Shown here piece after piece: positions 8,336 to 17,881 of a DNA stretch of 64,000 bases. How positions within the stretch are numbered: the stretch's first letter is position 1; the number at the start of each line of letters is the position of its first letter. Location: the NCBI RefSeq assembly GCF_036013525.1, contig NZ_CP107853.1, forward strand, positions 9,548,001 through 9,612,000. The letters are read 5' to 3'. A program made the translations under genes and the position numbers. The notes beneath the pieces are model-generated. The model was not told the DNA's origin. It saw only the letters and a list, made by a program, of their open reading frames with translations, and made no database searches. The stretch comes from Nonomuraea sp. NBC_00507 (GTDB taxonomy: Bacteria; Actinomycetota; Actinomycetes; Streptosporangiales; Streptosporangiaceae).

Positions 8336-9223
8336 GTGCTGAGACGGGTTGTGGTGGTGGTGTCGGTCGTGGTGGCCGCGACCCTGGCGGGGCACCAGCT
8401 CATCCCCGCGCTCGGCGGGTTCACGCCCGTCATGGAAAGCCTGCTGCCCTGGATCGGGCTGTCCGTGCCGCTGCTGCTCGTGGGCGCCGCGCTGGCACGT
8501 TCCACGGCGGCCGCCGTGGCTGCGCTGGTGCCCGGCGTGGTGTGGGCGGTGATGTTCGGCTCCACACTGCTCCGCACGTCCCCGGGCGGCCCGAGCGACC
8601 TGGCCGTGGGCACGGTCAACGTGGGGGTGCGCAACAGCGCCTCGGGCGAGGCCGTGCGCGCGATCGCCAAGGACCTCGACCTGCTGGCCGCCCAGGAGCT
8701 CACCGGCGGCGGACCCGCGGCCAAGCAGCTCAACAAGATGTTCAAATACCACTACCCGGTCAGCACGGTGGGCCTGTGGAGCCGCTACCCGATCAGCGAG
8801 ACCAAGCCGCTGGACGTCGGCCTGGGCTGGCCGCGGGCCCTGCGTGCGGTGGTCGCCACGCCGAAGGGCAAGGTCACCGTCTACGTCATGCACCTGGCCT
8901 CGGCCCGGCCAGGGCACACCGCCTCCCGCGACGCCTCGCTCGCGCGGGCGCGCAAGCTCGTCGACGCCGACTCCAGCAAGCGGATCCTACTGCTCGGCGA
9001 TCTCAACACCGCAACCACCGACCGTGGGATGCGGGGGCTGACCCCGCCGCTGACCGACGCGCAGAGCGTGGCGGGCGAGGGATTCGGCTTCACGTGGCCG
9101 GCGAGGTTCCCGGTCACGCGGCCGGATCACATCCTGTTCAAGGGCATGAAGGCGACCGAGGCGGGCGTCGCCCCGGCGACCGGCAGCGACCACCGGGCGG
9201 CGATCGCCTCATTCCGCCTGTAG
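8336..9223 (+). CDS. Exported endonuclease/exonuclease/phosphatase family protein
   Basis: About 295 aa. Three N-terminal hydrophobic segments (residues 1-80) anchor it in the membrane, with the EEP domain outside. EEP catalytic elements appear in order: NVGVRN, Glu in AAQEL, His in VMHLAS, GDLN and GSDHRA. It may hydrolyse nucleic acid or phosphoester substrates at the cell surface; the substrate is unknown. A GTG start is proposed, since TAGCCT lies 8 nt upstream and would suit a leaderless message; an ATG 72 nt upstream is the alternative. The 3' end overlaps the converging MobA-like gene by 15 nt. Confidence 0.8.
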   Translation: MLRRVVVVVSVVVAATLAGHQLIPALGGFTPVMESLLPWIGLSVPLLLVGAALARSTAAAVAALVPGVVWAVMFGSTLLRTSPGGPSDLAVGTVNVGVRNSASGEAVRAIAKDLDLLAAQELTGGGPAAKQLNKMFKYHYPVSTVGLWSRYPISETKPLDVGLGWPRALRAVVATPKGKVTVYVMHLASARPGHTASRDASLARARKLVDADSSKRILLLGDLNTATTDRGMRGLTPPLTDAQSVAGEGFGFTWPARFPVTRPDHILFKGMKATEAGVAPATGSDHRAAIASFRL

Positions 9224-9775
9224 CAGGCTCAGATCGGCGGGCGTGTCGATGTCGGCGGGATCGCCGTGCTCGTCGCACGGCACCTCGGTGACCAGCTCGA
9301 GGTGCGCCTTGAGGAACGGGCGGGCGCCGACGTCGCCCACGGCCCGCTCGGCCACCTCCGCGAAGTGCTCCCGGGCGATCAGCACCGGGTTCCTGCGCTT
9401 GCCCGCGTACGTGGCGACGGCCACGCCGGCGCCCGCGCCGATCAGCGCGCGCACCGCGCCCGGGCGGATCAGCGGCTGGTCGACCAGGGCGATCACGACG
9501 GCCTCCGCCTCCTCCGGCAGCGCGGCGAGGCCGACACGCAGGGAGGAGCCCATGCCCGACGCCCAGTCCGGATTGCGTACCGTGACCGCACCGCGCACCT
9601 GCACGGTGGCCGCGCCCAGCACGACCACGACCGGGTGGCAGCCGCCGTCCTCCAGCAGCCGCACGCCGCGGTCGACCAGGCGCTCGCCCGCGTACTCGAC
9701 CAGCGCCTTCGGCGTGCCGAGCCGGGCCCCCTGACCGGCGGCCAGCAGCAGCCCCGCGATCTTGCCCGCTCTCAT
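9209..9775 (-). CDS. MobA/MocA-like nucleotidyltransferase
   Basis: 188-aa NTP transferase of the molybdopterin cytidylyltransferase-like group (MocA). The GT-A signature LLLAAGQGARLGTPKAL is at residues about 8-25, with VDQPL as the metal-binding motif. The ATG overlaps the xdhC stop (ATGA), so the genes are translationally coupled. In molybdenum hydroxylase systems such enzymes attach CMP to molybdopterin to form MCD. Its place after CoxD/CoxE/XdhC homologues supports a role in maturing an MCD-dependent hydroxylase encoded elsewhere (inference). Confidence 0.85.
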   Translation of the reverse strand: MRAGKIAGLLLAAGQGARLGTPKALVEYAGERLVDRGVRLLEDGGCHPVVVVLGAATVQVRGAVTVRNPDWASGMGSSLRVGLAALPEEAEAVVIALVDQPLIRPGAVRALIGAGAGVAVATYAGKRRNPVLIAREHFAEVAERAVGDVGARPFLKAHLELVTEVPCDEHGDPADIDTPADLSLLQAE

Positions 9776-10875
9776 GGGGCCTCGTGATGGATGCGGCCCT
9801 CGGTGGTGGTCAGCGGCCGGCCGGTGCCACCCCAGCGCAGCTGGATCAGCTCGGCGGCGATCGACACGGCCGTCTCCTCGGGCGTGCGCGCGCCGAGGTC
9901 GAGTCCGATCGGGGACCTCAGCCTGGCCAGCTCCTCGTCGGTGAGTCCGGCCTCGCGCAGCCGGTCGAGCCGGTCCTCGTGGGTGCGGCGCGAGCCCATG
10001 GCCCCGACGTAGCCGGCGTCGGTGCGCAGCGCCACCTCCAGCAGCGGCACGTCGAACTTGGGGTCGTGGGTGAGCACGCAGATCACCGTACGCTCGTCCA
10101 CCTGCACGGACGCCAGGTAGTCGTGCGGCCACTTGACCACGACCTCGTCGGCGTCAGGAAAACGCTTGGCGGTGGCGAAGATCGGCCGGGCGTCGCAGAC
10201 CGTGACGTGGTAGCCGAGGAACTTGCCCACCCTGGCCACCGCGGCGGCGAAGTCGATGGCGCCGAACACCAGCATGCGCGGCGGCGGCGCGAACGAGTTC
10301 ACGAACACCGCCAGGTCGTCCAGCCGGCGCTCCCCCTGCCCTCCGTAGTGGCGGATGCCGGTCAGGCCCTGGGCGAGCATGCCGCGGGCGTCGTCGTCCA
10401 CGGCCTCGTCCAGGCGTTCAAGGCCGAGGCTGCCCGACGAGCGGTCCGGCCAGATGACCCTGCGGGCGCCGATCTGGCCGGGCCCCGAGACGACGGTGGC
10501 CACGGCGACTGGCTCGTGCGCCTCCACGGCCGCCACGATCTCCCCCAGTTCCGGAAATGTCTCAATCGAGATGGGTTCGACCAGGACGTCGATGATGCCG
10601 CCGCAGGTGAGCCCGACGGCGAACGCGTCGTCGTCGCTCACCCCGTACCGCTGCAGGACCGGCGCGCCGGCCACCGTGGTCACCTCTGTGGCCAGCTCGA
10701 ACACCGCGCCCTCGACACACCCGCCGGACACGCTGCCGACCACCTCGTCGCCGCGCACCGCCATGGCCGCGCCCGGCGGCCGCGGCGCGCTGCTGAACGT
10801 GCTCACCACCGTCGCGAGCCCGAACGTGAGTCCCGACTTCCACCACGGCAGGATTTCCCGAAGCACGTCACGCAT
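9772..10875 (-). CDS. XdhC/CoxF family molybdenum cofactor insertion protein
   Basis: 367 aa with both halves of the family. The N-terminal XdhC/CoxI domain (about 10-80) carries SVSGGCVEGAVF with its conserved Cys; the C-terminal Rossmann-type XdhC domain (about 195-335) carries MLVFGAIDFAAAVA and GAMGSRRTHEDRL. Family members bind molybdopterin cofactor, help sulfurate it and deliver it to xanthine- or CO-dehydrogenase-type enzymes. The ATG lies within the end of coxE (8-nt overlap ATGCGTGA) and the stop overlaps the next start. No large, medium or small hydroxylase subunit gene is in the window. Confidence 0.92.
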   Translation of the reverse strand: MRDVLREILPWWKSGLTFGLATVVSTFSSAPRPPGAAMAVRGDEVVGSVSGGCVEGAVFELATEVTTVAGAPVLQRYGVSDDDAFAVGLTCGGIIDVLVEPISIETFPELGEIVAAVEAHEPVAVATVVSGPGQIGARRVIWPDRSSGSLGLERLDEAVDDDARGMLAQGLTGIRHYGGQGERRLDDLAVFVNSFAPPPRMLVFGAIDFAAAVARVGKFLGYHVTVCDARPIFATAKRFPDADEVVVKWPHDYLASVQVDERTVICVLTHDPKFDVPLLEVALRTDAGYVGAMGSRRTHEDRLDRLREAGLTDEELARLRSPIGLDLGARTPEETAVSIAAELIQLRWGGTGRPLTTTEGRIHHEAP

Positions 10876-11953
10876 GGGCGAGCCTTTCGCTGAGTTCCTC
10901 GTAGGCGGCCAGGCTATGCCCGGCCACCAGGTCGTCGAGGTACGGCAGAGCGGCCCGCATGCCACCGGTCAGCGGCTGGTACTCCTCGTACCCCTTGTGC
11001 GGATTGACCCAGATCACCCGGTACGCCTGCCTGGCCAGCCTGGCCATCTGCGTGCCCAGCAGCTCCGGATCACCACGTTCCCACCCGTCCGACGCGATCA
11101 CGGCGATCGCTCCTCTCGCGCTGAAACGGGTGAGGTATTCCTTGAGTTCCTCCCCCAGCCGGGTTCCGCCGCTCCAGTCCGGTACGACCTTCGACACCTC
11201 GTTGAGCGCGGTGCCCGGATCGCGGTGGCGCAACTCGGCGGTGATCGGGGTGAGCCTGGTGCCGACCGAGTAGACCTTGGTGGCCCGCGGCTCGCTCCTG
11301 ACCAGCGCGTGGGCGAAGCGCAGCAGCGTCTCGGCGTACGGGGCCATGGAGCCGCTGACGTCCACGAACAACACGACCGTGCGGGGCCTGGTCGTGTGCC
11401 TCTTGTGGCGGAGCCGGGCCACCTCGCCCTTCCTGAGCGCGTCGCGGATGGTGCGGCGCTGGTCCAGGCTGCCCCGGTGCGCGCTCTCGAAACGGCGCGA
11501 ACGCCGCCGCGCCCGGCCGCTGCGCAGCATGGCCAGCATCCGATGCACCTCCGCCCGCTCGGCCTCGGTCAGCCTGGCCACGTCGCGGTGGCGCAGGATC
11601 TCGGCCCGGCTGGCGGTCGCGGGCGCGGCCGTGCCGTCGTCGGCGCCGTCCTGCGCGTCCTCCCGCGTGGCCAGGTGCCTCGTGACGGTGGTCGTGCTGG
11701 TCCGCGCCATCGCCGCCCGCCGCCCGCCGAAGTAGGCGGCGAAGCATCGGTCGTACCTGGGCAGGTCGTCGGGCGTGGTGCACAACGTGAGCCGCCCGGC
11801 CCAGTAGACCTCGCCCTGGTCGGTCACGTCGAGGTGGTCGAGCGCCTGCAACATGCTCTGCGTACGGTCGTGATCGGCCCCCACCCCCGCCGCGCGCAGT
11901 GTTCTGGCGAACCCCGTCACGGTGGCGACGAGATCACCCACACAGTCACGCAT
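10868..11953 (-). CDS. coxE: VWA domain protein, CoxE-like
   Basis: 361 aa. A basic helical N-terminal region is followed by a von Willebrand A domain (about 180-350) with the MIDAS motif DVSGS (VVLFVDVSGSMAPY), a Thr in SGGTRLGEEL and an Asp in IASDGWERGD. CoxE-type VWA proteins pair with the MoxR/CoxD AAA+ ATPase to mature molybdenum hydroxylases. The gene starts inside coxD (8-nt ATGCGTGA overlap) and ends with the same 8-nt overlap into xdhC, showing tight coupling. Confidence 0.9.
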   Translation of the reverse strand: MRDCVGDLVATVTGFARTLRAAGVGADHDRTQSMLQALDHLDVTDQGEVYWAGRLTLCTTPDDLPRYDRCFAAYFGGRRAAMARTSTTTVTRHLATREDAQDGADDGTAAPATASRAEILRHRDVARLTEAERAEVHRMLAMLRSGRARRRSRRFESAHRGSLDQRRTIRDALRKGEVARLRHKRHTTRPRTVVLFVDVSGSMAPYAETLLRFAHALVRSEPRATKVYSVGTRLTPITAELRHRDPGTALNEVSKVVPDWSGGTRLGEELKEYLTRFSARGAIAVIASDGWERGDPELLGTQMARLARQAYRVIWVNPHKGYEEYQPLTGGMRAALPYLDDLVAGHSLAAYEELSERLAHA

Positions 11954-12812
11954 GGGTGAGCAGCCCGTTGCCGAGCACGTGCGCGACGTCCTCCCGGTAC
12001 TTCAACGCCGCCCCCAGCGTGGCGGCGGCCAGGCCGGGGTCGAGGTCCTTGGCCCCCAGCGTCAGCAGCGCCTCCGTCCAGTCCAGCGTCTCGGCCACCC
12101 CGGGCGGCTTGACCAGGTCGGCCTGCCGCAGCCGCTCGGCCGCCCGCGCCACCTGCATGGCCAGCGTCTCGGTGCAGTCCGGCAGCCGCCGCAGCAGGAT
12201 GGCGACCTCACGGTCGAAGCTCGGGTGCTCCAGCCAGTGGTAGAGGCAGCGCCGCTTGAGCGCGTCGTGCACCTCTCGCGTCCGGTTGGAGGTCACCACG
12301 ACCACCGGCGGCGTCGTCGCCCTGACCGTGCCCAGCTCCGGGATCGAGATCGTGAAGTCGGACAGCACCTCGAGCAGGAACGCCTCGAACTCGTCGTCTG
12401 CCCGGTCGATCTCGTCCACGAGCAGCACGCTCGGCTGGGTCTCGATGGCCTTGAGCAGCGGCCGTGCGATCAGGAACCGCCGGTCGTAGATCTCCCCCTC
12501 GAGCCTGCTCACGTCCGTGATCCCCGCGGCCTCCGCGGCCTTGAGGTGGAGCAGCTGCCGGGCGAAGTCCCAGTCGTACAGCGCCTGGGCGGCGTCCAGT
12601 CCCTCGTAGCACTGGAGTCTGATGAGCGGCGCCTTGAGCAGCGTCGCCAGCGTCTTGGCCAGCTCGGTCTTCCCGACGCCCGCCTCCCCTTCGAGGAACA
12701 GCGGCCGCCCCATCTTCAGCGCCAGGAAGGCGGCCGTGGCCAGCCCTTCGTCGGCCAGGTAGGCGTGCCGGTCGAGAAGCTCGATGAGCTTGTCGGGCGA
12801 CTCGATGTCCAT
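11946..12812 (-). CDS. coxD: MoxR/CoxD-type AAA+ ATPase
   Basis: 288 aa. The Walker A motif is GEAGVGKTE (about residue 37-45), Walker B is LLVDEIDRAD, sensor 1 is VVTSNRTREV, and the Arg-finger region is LKRRCLYHW. The C-terminal lid domain is helical. CoxD-type ATPases remodel apo-hydroxylases during insertion of the sulfurated Mo/Cu site. The start is uncertain: ATG at 12812 (MDIESPDKLIEL) fits the family best, and an in-frame GTG 24 nt upstream is possible. Neither has a good ribosome site. It is the first gene of the coxD-coxE-xdhC-mocA-like cluster. Confidence 0.9.
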   Translation of the reverse strand: MDIESPDKLIELLDRHAYLADEGLATAAFLALKMGRPLFLEGEAGVGKTELAKTLATLLKAPLIRLQCYEGLDAAQALYDWDFARQLLHLKAAEAAGITDVSRLEGEIYDRRFLIARPLLKAIETQPSVLLVDEIDRADDEFEAFLLEVLSDFTISIPELGTVRATTPPVVVVTSNRTREVHDALKRRCLYHWLEHPSFDREVAILLRRLPDCTETLAMQVARAAERLRQADLVKPPGVAETLDWTEALLTLGAKDLDPGLAAATLGAALKYREDVAHVLGNGLLTHA

Positions 12813-12923
12813 TGCCTTGATTGTCCGCCGCAGCACGCCTTCAGGCTACGTCGTCACTGGCTTTGACGATATTCCCCGCCGCAATCGATCGCTCACAGTA
12901 AGCCAAGACGCCGGTCACCATGG

Positions 12924-13376
12924 CTAGGTCTCGCGCGCCTCCCCGCGCTCCCGGATCAAGGCCTCCAGCTCGGCCGTGGCCCGGCGGGCGCGGGGTTTCT
13001 CCGAGCCCTGGATGCCCATGGCGCCGACGGTCCGCCCGTCCGAGAAGTCGATCCTCGGCCACGGGTCCCCGACCAGCAGCGTGACCTCCAGGATCTCCGG
13101 CCACGTATACCGATGCGTACGGACGGCGTTCACGATCGTGATGCCCTCCTCGTCGGCCTCCACCCGCACCCGCCCCAGCAAATGCAGCACAAAGGCCACC
13201 GCGCACCCGAACGCCACGAGCGCCACCCGGTCGGGCAGTTTGAACGGCTCCGCGATGAAGACGGCCATGACCACCGCCCCTAGCACGATCAGCACGGCGA
13301 AGCCGTATGCCACGATCCTCGGCCGGCGTGGACGCCAGGTGACGGGCAGGGGCGGAGACTGGACGGGCTCTGACAC
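12924..13376 (-). CDS. PH domain-containing membrane protein
   Basis: 150 aa. After a short polar N-terminus there are two hydrophobic helices (about 24-42 and 50-68), then a bacterial PH-like beta domain (VRVEADEEGITIVNAVRTHRYTWPEILEV) and a charged helical tail. Function is unknown. The GTG start is 21 nt after ribH. A PH-domain membrane protein often follows ribH in actinobacteria, so co-transcription with the riboflavin operon is likely; whether it serves flavin biology is not established. Confidence 0.82.
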   Translation of the reverse strand: MSEPVQSPPLPVTWRPRRPRIVAYGFAVLIVLGAVVMAVFIAEPFKLPDRVALVAFGCAVAFVLHLLGRVRVEADEEGITIVNAVRTHRYTWPEILEVTLLVGDPWPRIDFSDGRTVGAMGIQGSEKPRARRATAELEALIRERGEARET

Positions 13377-13396
13377 GAACGGAAACCTACCGCAGC

Positions 13397-13931
<535 letters not shown>

Positions 13932-13935
<4 letters not shown>

Positions 13936-14006
13936 GCAGCCTCCTCCGTCGGCCGCACGAGCGGGACCCCGCTGTGTCTGATTGATCGCTCGCTACGCTC
14001 GCTCAT
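13932..14006 (-). CDS. Mini-ORF 2 of the tandem repeat
   Basis: 24-codon ORF with the same peptide sequence as mini-ORF 3 ([11 protein letters not shown]...RPTEEAA). It is coupled on both sides by ATGA overlaps and has its own GGAGGAGG site in the upstream repeat copy. Translation is plausible from its layout but unproven. Confidence 0.5.
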
Positions 14007-14068
14007 GCAGCCTCCTCCGTCGGCCGCACGAGCGGGACCCCGCTGTGTCTGATTGATCGCTCGCTCAT
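14003..14068 (-). CDS. Mini-ORF 1 of the tandem repeat, coupled to ribBA
   Basis: 21-codon ORF ([10 protein letters not shown]...RPTEEAA). It lacks the extra Ser-Glu-Arg triplet of the other two because its repeat copy is 9 bp shorter. Its ATG overlaps the ribBA stop (TCATGA) and GGAGG in the last ribBA codons supplies a ribosome site. It is probably the ancestral unit from which the array expanded (inference). Confidence 0.5.
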   Translation of the reverse strand: MSERSIRHSGVPLVRPTEEAA

Positions 14069-15282
14069 GACGCCTCCGAGATGTCGTGGCCGAGGCGGTC
14101 GCGCTTGGCCATCAGGTAACGCTCGTTGTAAGGGTTCATGGCCACGGGCATGGGCTCGCGGCCGAGGACCTTGATGCCGTAGCCGTCCATGCCCTTGAGC
14201 TTGGCCGGATTGTTGGTGAGCAGCCGCACCGACTTCACCCCGAGGTCGGCGAGGATCTGCCCGGCATTGGAGAACTCCCGCGCGTCCACCGGCAGCCCCA
14301 GCTCCACGTTCGCGTCCACGGTGTCGCTGCCGTTGTCCTGCAGGCTGTACGCCCTGAGCTTGGCCAGCAGCCCGATCCCCCGGCCTTCGTGCCCGCGCAG
14401 GTAGACGACGACGCCGCGGCCCTCCTGCGCGATGGCCGACATGGCGTTGTCGAGCTGCACGCCGCAGTCGCAGCGCAGCGAGCCGAACACGTCGCCGGTC
14501 AGGCACTCGGAGTGGGCCCGGACCAGGACGTTCTCGCCGTCGCTCAGGTCGCCGTAGACGAGCGCTACGTGTTCGCCGCCGTCCAGTGCGCTGGAGTAGC
14601 CGTAGGCCCGCCACATTCCGTACACGTTCGGCAGCCGCGTCTCGGCGACCCTGCTGACCATGCTCTCGGCCCGCCGCCGGTAGTCGACGAGCTGCTCGAT
14701 GGAGACCAGGGCGAGACCATGCTCGTCGGCGAAGCGGCGTAGCTGGGGCAGCCTGGCCATGGTGCCGTCGTCGTTGACGATCTCGGCCAGCGCGCCCGCC
14801 CCCGACAGCCCCGCCAGCCTGGCCAGGTCCACGGCCGCCTCGGTGTGCCCGCGCCTGGCCAGCACCCCGCCCTCTTGGTAGCGCAGCGGGAAGATGTGCC
14901 CGGGGCGCACGAGCTCGTTGGGCTCGGTGGCGGAGTCCGCGAGCGTGCGGATGGTCTTGGCCCGGTCGGCGGCCGAGATGCCGGTGGTGACGCCGTCCCG
15001 GGCGTCCACGGTGATCGTGTACGCCGTGCGCATGCGCTCCTTGTTCTGGAACACCATGAGCGGCAGCCCGAGCCGGTCCAGCTCCTTGCCCTCCATGGCC
15101 ACGCAGATCATCCCGCTGGTGTGCCTGATCGTGAACGTGCACAACTCCGGCGTGGCCTTGACGGCGGCGAAGATGAGGTCGCCCTCGTTCTCCCTGTTCT
15201 CGTCGTCGACCACCACGACGGGCTTGCCGTTGCGGATGTCCTCGATCGCCCGCTCGATCGGGTCGAGCTTGATCTCGCTCAT
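14065..15282 (-). CDS. ribBA: Bifunctional DHBP synthase / GTP cyclohydrolase II
   Basis: 405 aa. The N-terminal RibB half (about 1-205) makes 3,4-dihydroxybutanone 4-phosphate; [27 protein letters not shown] and [13 protein letters not shown] are its signatures. The C-terminal RibA half opens the GTP imidazole ring; the zinc ligands are in [17 protein letters not shown] and the catalytic region is [12 protein letters not shown]. The ATG overlaps the ribM stop (ATGA) and the stop overlaps mini-ORF 1. It supplies both RibH substrates' branches of the pathway. Confidence 0.97.
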   Translation of the reverse strand: MSEIKLDPIERAIEDIRNGKPVVVVDDENRENEGDLIFAAVKATPELCTFTIRHTSGMICVAMEGKELDRLGLPLMVFQNKERMRTAYTITVDARDGVTTGISAADRAKTIRTLADSATEPNELVRPGHIFPLRYQEGGVLARRGHTEAAVDLARLAGLSGAGALAEIVNDDGTMARLPQLRRFADEHGLALVSIEQLVDYRRRAESMVSRVAETRLPNVYGMWRAYGYSSALDGGEHVALVYGDLSDGENVLVRAHSECLTGDVFGSLRCDCGVQLDNAMSAIAQEGRGVVVYLRGHEGRGIGLLAKLRAYSLQDNGSDTVDANVELGLPVDAREFSNAGQILADLGVKSVRLLTNNPAKLKGMDGYGIKVLGREPMPVAMNPYNERYLMAKRDRLGHDISEAS

Positions 15283-15944
15283 GGCGCCACTACCTCCGTC
15301 ACGGCCAGCGGGGAGGACCGGTATTCGCGCAGCCACTTCACGAAACCGATGAGGACCAGGACGAAGAACACGCCAAAGACGGATCCGGAGACCACCAGGC
15401 CCGAGCTGAACATCAGCGGCACCCCGACCAGGTCAACGGCCACCCACACGATCCAGAAGTCCACCAGCGCGCGGCCCTGGGCCCAGGTGGCCACGGCGCT
15501 GCCGACGAAGATGTAGGCGTCGGCGGCCACCAGGAAGGCGCCCTTCGGCAGGGGCTCGTGCGCGCCCCACGACAGGCCGGTGGCGAAGAACAGCAACCCG
15601 ACCACCGCCGTGCCCAGCAGCGTGAGGGCGATCAGCAGCAACCGCTCCATCGGCTCGGCGGGCCTGATGGGCAGTTGCCTGCCGTTCTGCGTGCCGCGCC
15701 GCCACGCCCACCAGCCGTAGATCGCCAGGCCAGCGAACATGGCTTGCTTGAGCGCGTTCCCGGTGATCTGCGCATTGATCGAGGCGATGAACAGCAGCAC
15801 CGAGCCGGTGAACTGCACCGGCCACGTCCATATCGATTTCCGCATGGCGAGCAGGACCGTGGACAGCGCGGCGATGTTGCCGATCAGGTCCGTCCAGAGC
15901 ACGTGTGTGCCGAATACGGTGAATCCGGCGTTCGCCCAGTTCAC
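15279..15944 (-). CDS. ribM: PnuC-family riboflavin transporter (RibM-like)
   Basis: 221-aa integral membrane protein of the PnuC/RibM family with about seven hydrophobic helices and the Trp-rich segments typical of the family ([26 protein letters not shown]). PnuC homologues move nicotinamide riboside. Placement between ribE and ribBA, behind an FMN riboswitch, points to riboflavin uptake by facilitated diffusion, as shown for RibM in corynebacteria and streptomycetes. The GTG start overlaps the ribE stop (GTGA), and the stop overlaps the ribBA ATG. Confidence 0.9.
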   Translation of the reverse strand: MNWANAGFTVFGTHVLWTDLIGNIAALSTVLLAMRKSIWTWPVQFTGSVLLFIASINAQITGNALKQAMFAGLAIYGWWAWRRGTQNGRQLPIRPAEPMERLLLIALTLLGTAVVGLLFFATGLSWGAHEPLPKGAFLVAADAYIFVGSAVATWAQGRALVDFWIVWVAVDLVGVPLMFSSGLVVSGSVFGVFFVLVLIGFVKWLREYRSSPLAVTEVVAP

Positions 15945-16531
15945 TGTCTGGCCACCAGCCTTTCCACATACTTCGCGATCACGTCGACCTCGATGTTCAC
16001 CATGTCGCCCACCTGGCGTTCGCCCATGGTGGTGAGCTTCAGCGTGGTCGGGATGAGGCTCACGCCGAAGCTGTCGTCATCAACCGTCGTCACCGTCAGG
16101 CTGATTCCGTCGATCGCGATCGAGCCCTTCTCCGCGACGTAGCGGCTCAGCGGCTCCGGCAGAGAGAAACGCAGGTCGTCCCAGCTGTCGCCGGGCTCGC
16201 GGGACAGCAGCACGGCGGTGCCGTCCACATGGCCCTGCACGATGTGGCCGCCGAGGCGCTGGTCGGCGCGTACGGCCCGCTCCAGGTTCACCGGCGAACC
16301 CTCGGTGAGGCCGCCCAGGGAGCTGCGGTCCAGCGACTCCTTGATCACGTCGACTGTGAAGACGTCGCCCTCGGTCTTCACGACGGTGAGGCACACGCCG
16401 TTGACCGCGATCGAGTCGCCGTGCCGCGCGTCGGAGGTGACGATCGGGCCGCGCACCGCCAGCAGGGCGCCGCCGCCGGCCCGGTCGATGGCGACGACCT
16501 CGCCTTTTTCCTCAATGATTCCGGTGAACAT
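15941..16531 (-). CDS. ribE: Riboflavin synthase alpha subunit
   Basis: 196-aa enzyme that dismutates two lumazines to riboflavin. The two lumazine-binding repeats are clear: MFTGIIEEKGEV at residue 1 and GHIVQGHVDGTAV near residue 95. The conserved VNGVCLTV and IDGISLTVT active-site segments are present. The ATG shares one base with the ribD stop (TGATG); a GTG one codon earlier is also possible. Confidence 0.97.
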   Translation of the reverse strand: MFTGIIEEKGEVVAIDRAGGGALLAVRGPIVTSDARHGDSIAVNGVCLTVVKTEGDVFTVDVIKESLDRSSLGGLTEGSPVNLERAVRADQRLGGHIVQGHVDGTAVLLSREPGDSWDDLRFSLPEPLSRYVAEKGSIAIDGISLTVTTVDDDSFGVSLIPTTLKLTTMGERQVGDMVNIEVDVIAKYVERLVARQ

Positions 16532-17826
16532 CACTGCTCCCTGCCTGGTTGTGCGATAGGCCGGGCGATTAGCCGTACATCCGGCCCAATGGGGGAAATT
16601 TCGTCAAATGTCAGTCGGTGCATGTGGCCGATCGTCCCCACCCCGGCCGCACCGAGCGCGGACCGCCCGGAGCCGAGCAACGCGGGCGCGAGGTAGGCGA
16701 CCACGCGGTCGGCCAGGCCCTGCCGCAGGAACGCTCCGGCGAGCGTCGGCCCGCCTTCCAGAAACACGCTGACGACCTCGCGCGCGGCCAGCTCACGGAG
16801 GAGAGCCTGCAGGTCCAGGCCGTCGCCGTGACGGGGCAGGCGCAAGAGGCCGGCTTTGAGATCGGTCGTGATGTCGTCGGCGACCGCGATCAGCGTCGGC
16901 GCCGCGTCGTCGAGGACCTTGGCGTCCGGCGGAGTCCTGCCCTCGGTGTCGACGACGACCCGCAGCGGAGCCCGGACACCCGCTCCATCGCCGGCGTGCG
17001 CGCCACCCCAGGAATCGGCATGTGCGCCAGAGCCGACGTCCAAGCCTGAGCCGGCACCGGCCGCACGGCCGGCGTTCGGACTCGCCGCACGACCGGCGTC
17101 CGGACTCGCCGCACGACCGGCGTCCGGACTCGCCGCACGACCGGCGTTCGGAGGGGAGCCGGCGTTCGCGGCGAGACGGGGGTCGGCGGCGGGGCGGGCG
17201 GTGAGGCGGGGGTCGTCGGACAGGACCGTGCCGATGCCCGCCACGATCGCGTCCGCGGCCGCCCGCCACAGGTGCACGTCGGCCCGCGCCTCCGGTGAGG
17301 TGATCCACTGGCTGGTCCCGTCCTCGGCGGCCGACCTGCCGTCGAGGGTGGCGGCGAACTTCCAGGTCACGTGAGAGCGCCCGAGCCGCGCGTAGGTGAG
17401 CCACTCCTCGTTGACCCGCTCGGCCGCGCTCTCCAGAACACCCATCGTCACGGCGACCCCGCCGGTCCGCAGCCGCGCGGCGCCGCCCGCCGCCTTCGGA
17501 CTGGGGTCGGCGACCGCGACCACCACCCGCGCGATTCCCGCGTCGAGCAGCGCGCGACTGCACGGACCCGTCCGGCCGGTGTGGTCGCAGGGCTCGAGCG
17601 TCACGTACGCGGTGCCGCCTTTGGCCCGCTCTCCCGCCTGCGCCAGCGCCACGACCTCGGCGTGCGGCCCGCCGGCGTACACGTGGAACCCCTCGCCGGC
17701 CACCGCGCCGCCGGCGTCCACCACGACGCAGCCCACGACGGGGTTGGGGCTGGTGGTGCCGTGTCCGTGCCCGGCCAGCGCGACGGCGCGCGCCATGTGC
17801 GCGGCGTCCTGCTCGGGTATCTCCAC
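16531..17826 (-). CDS. ribD: Bifunctional riboflavin deaminase/reductase RibD with repeat insertion
   Basis: 431 aa. The deaminase domain (about 1-145) has zinc-binding HAEVVAL and PCDHTGRTGPC. The reductase domain (about 150-430) has WKFAATLDGRSA, WITSPEAR and FLEGGPTLAGAFL. It converts the GTP cyclohydrolase product to 5-amino-6-ribitylamino-uracil phosphate in two steps. A Pro/Ala/Gly-rich stretch of about 70 residues, including four 8-residue repeats of the PDAGRAAS type (about 225-255), sits between PRLTARP and APLRVVVDTEGR and is absent from usual RibD. The GTG start has GGAG 7 nt upstream. It is the first gene of the operon, after the FMN riboswitch. Confidence 0.95.
   Translation of the reverse strand: MEIPEQDAAHMARAVALAGHGHGTTSPNPVVGCVVVDAGGAVAGEGFHVYAGGPHAEVVALAQAGERAKGGTAYVTLEPCDHTGRTGPCSRALLDAGIARVVVAVADPSPKAAGGAARLRTGGVAVTMGVLESAAERVNEEWLTYARLGRSHVTWKFAATLDGRSAAEDGTSQWITSPEARADVHLWRAAADAIVAGIGTVLSDDPRLTARPAADPRLAANAGSPPNAGRAASPDAGRAASPDAGRAASPNAGRAAGAGSGLDVGSGAHADSWGGAHAGDGAGVRAPLRVVVDTEGRTPPDAKVLDDAAPTLIAVADDITTDLKAGLLRLPRHGDGLDLQALLRELAAREVVSVFLEGGPTLAGAFLRQGLADRVVAYLAPALLGSGRSALGAAGVGTIGHMHRLTFDEISPIGPDVRLIARPIAQPGREQ
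17061..17153. repeat. 24-bp tandem repeat inside ribD
   Basis: Four copies of a 24-bp unit (about CCGCACGACCGGCGTCCGGA plus CTCG) starting at 17061, 17085, 17109 and 17133, the last incomplete, with only single-base differences. The period is a multiple of three, so the RibD frame is kept. Confidence 0.95.
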
Positions 17827-17881
17827 CCGGGTCTCCTACTCGCCAGTAGCTCCAAGCCACGGCGGGCCCCGGGGGACTCGA

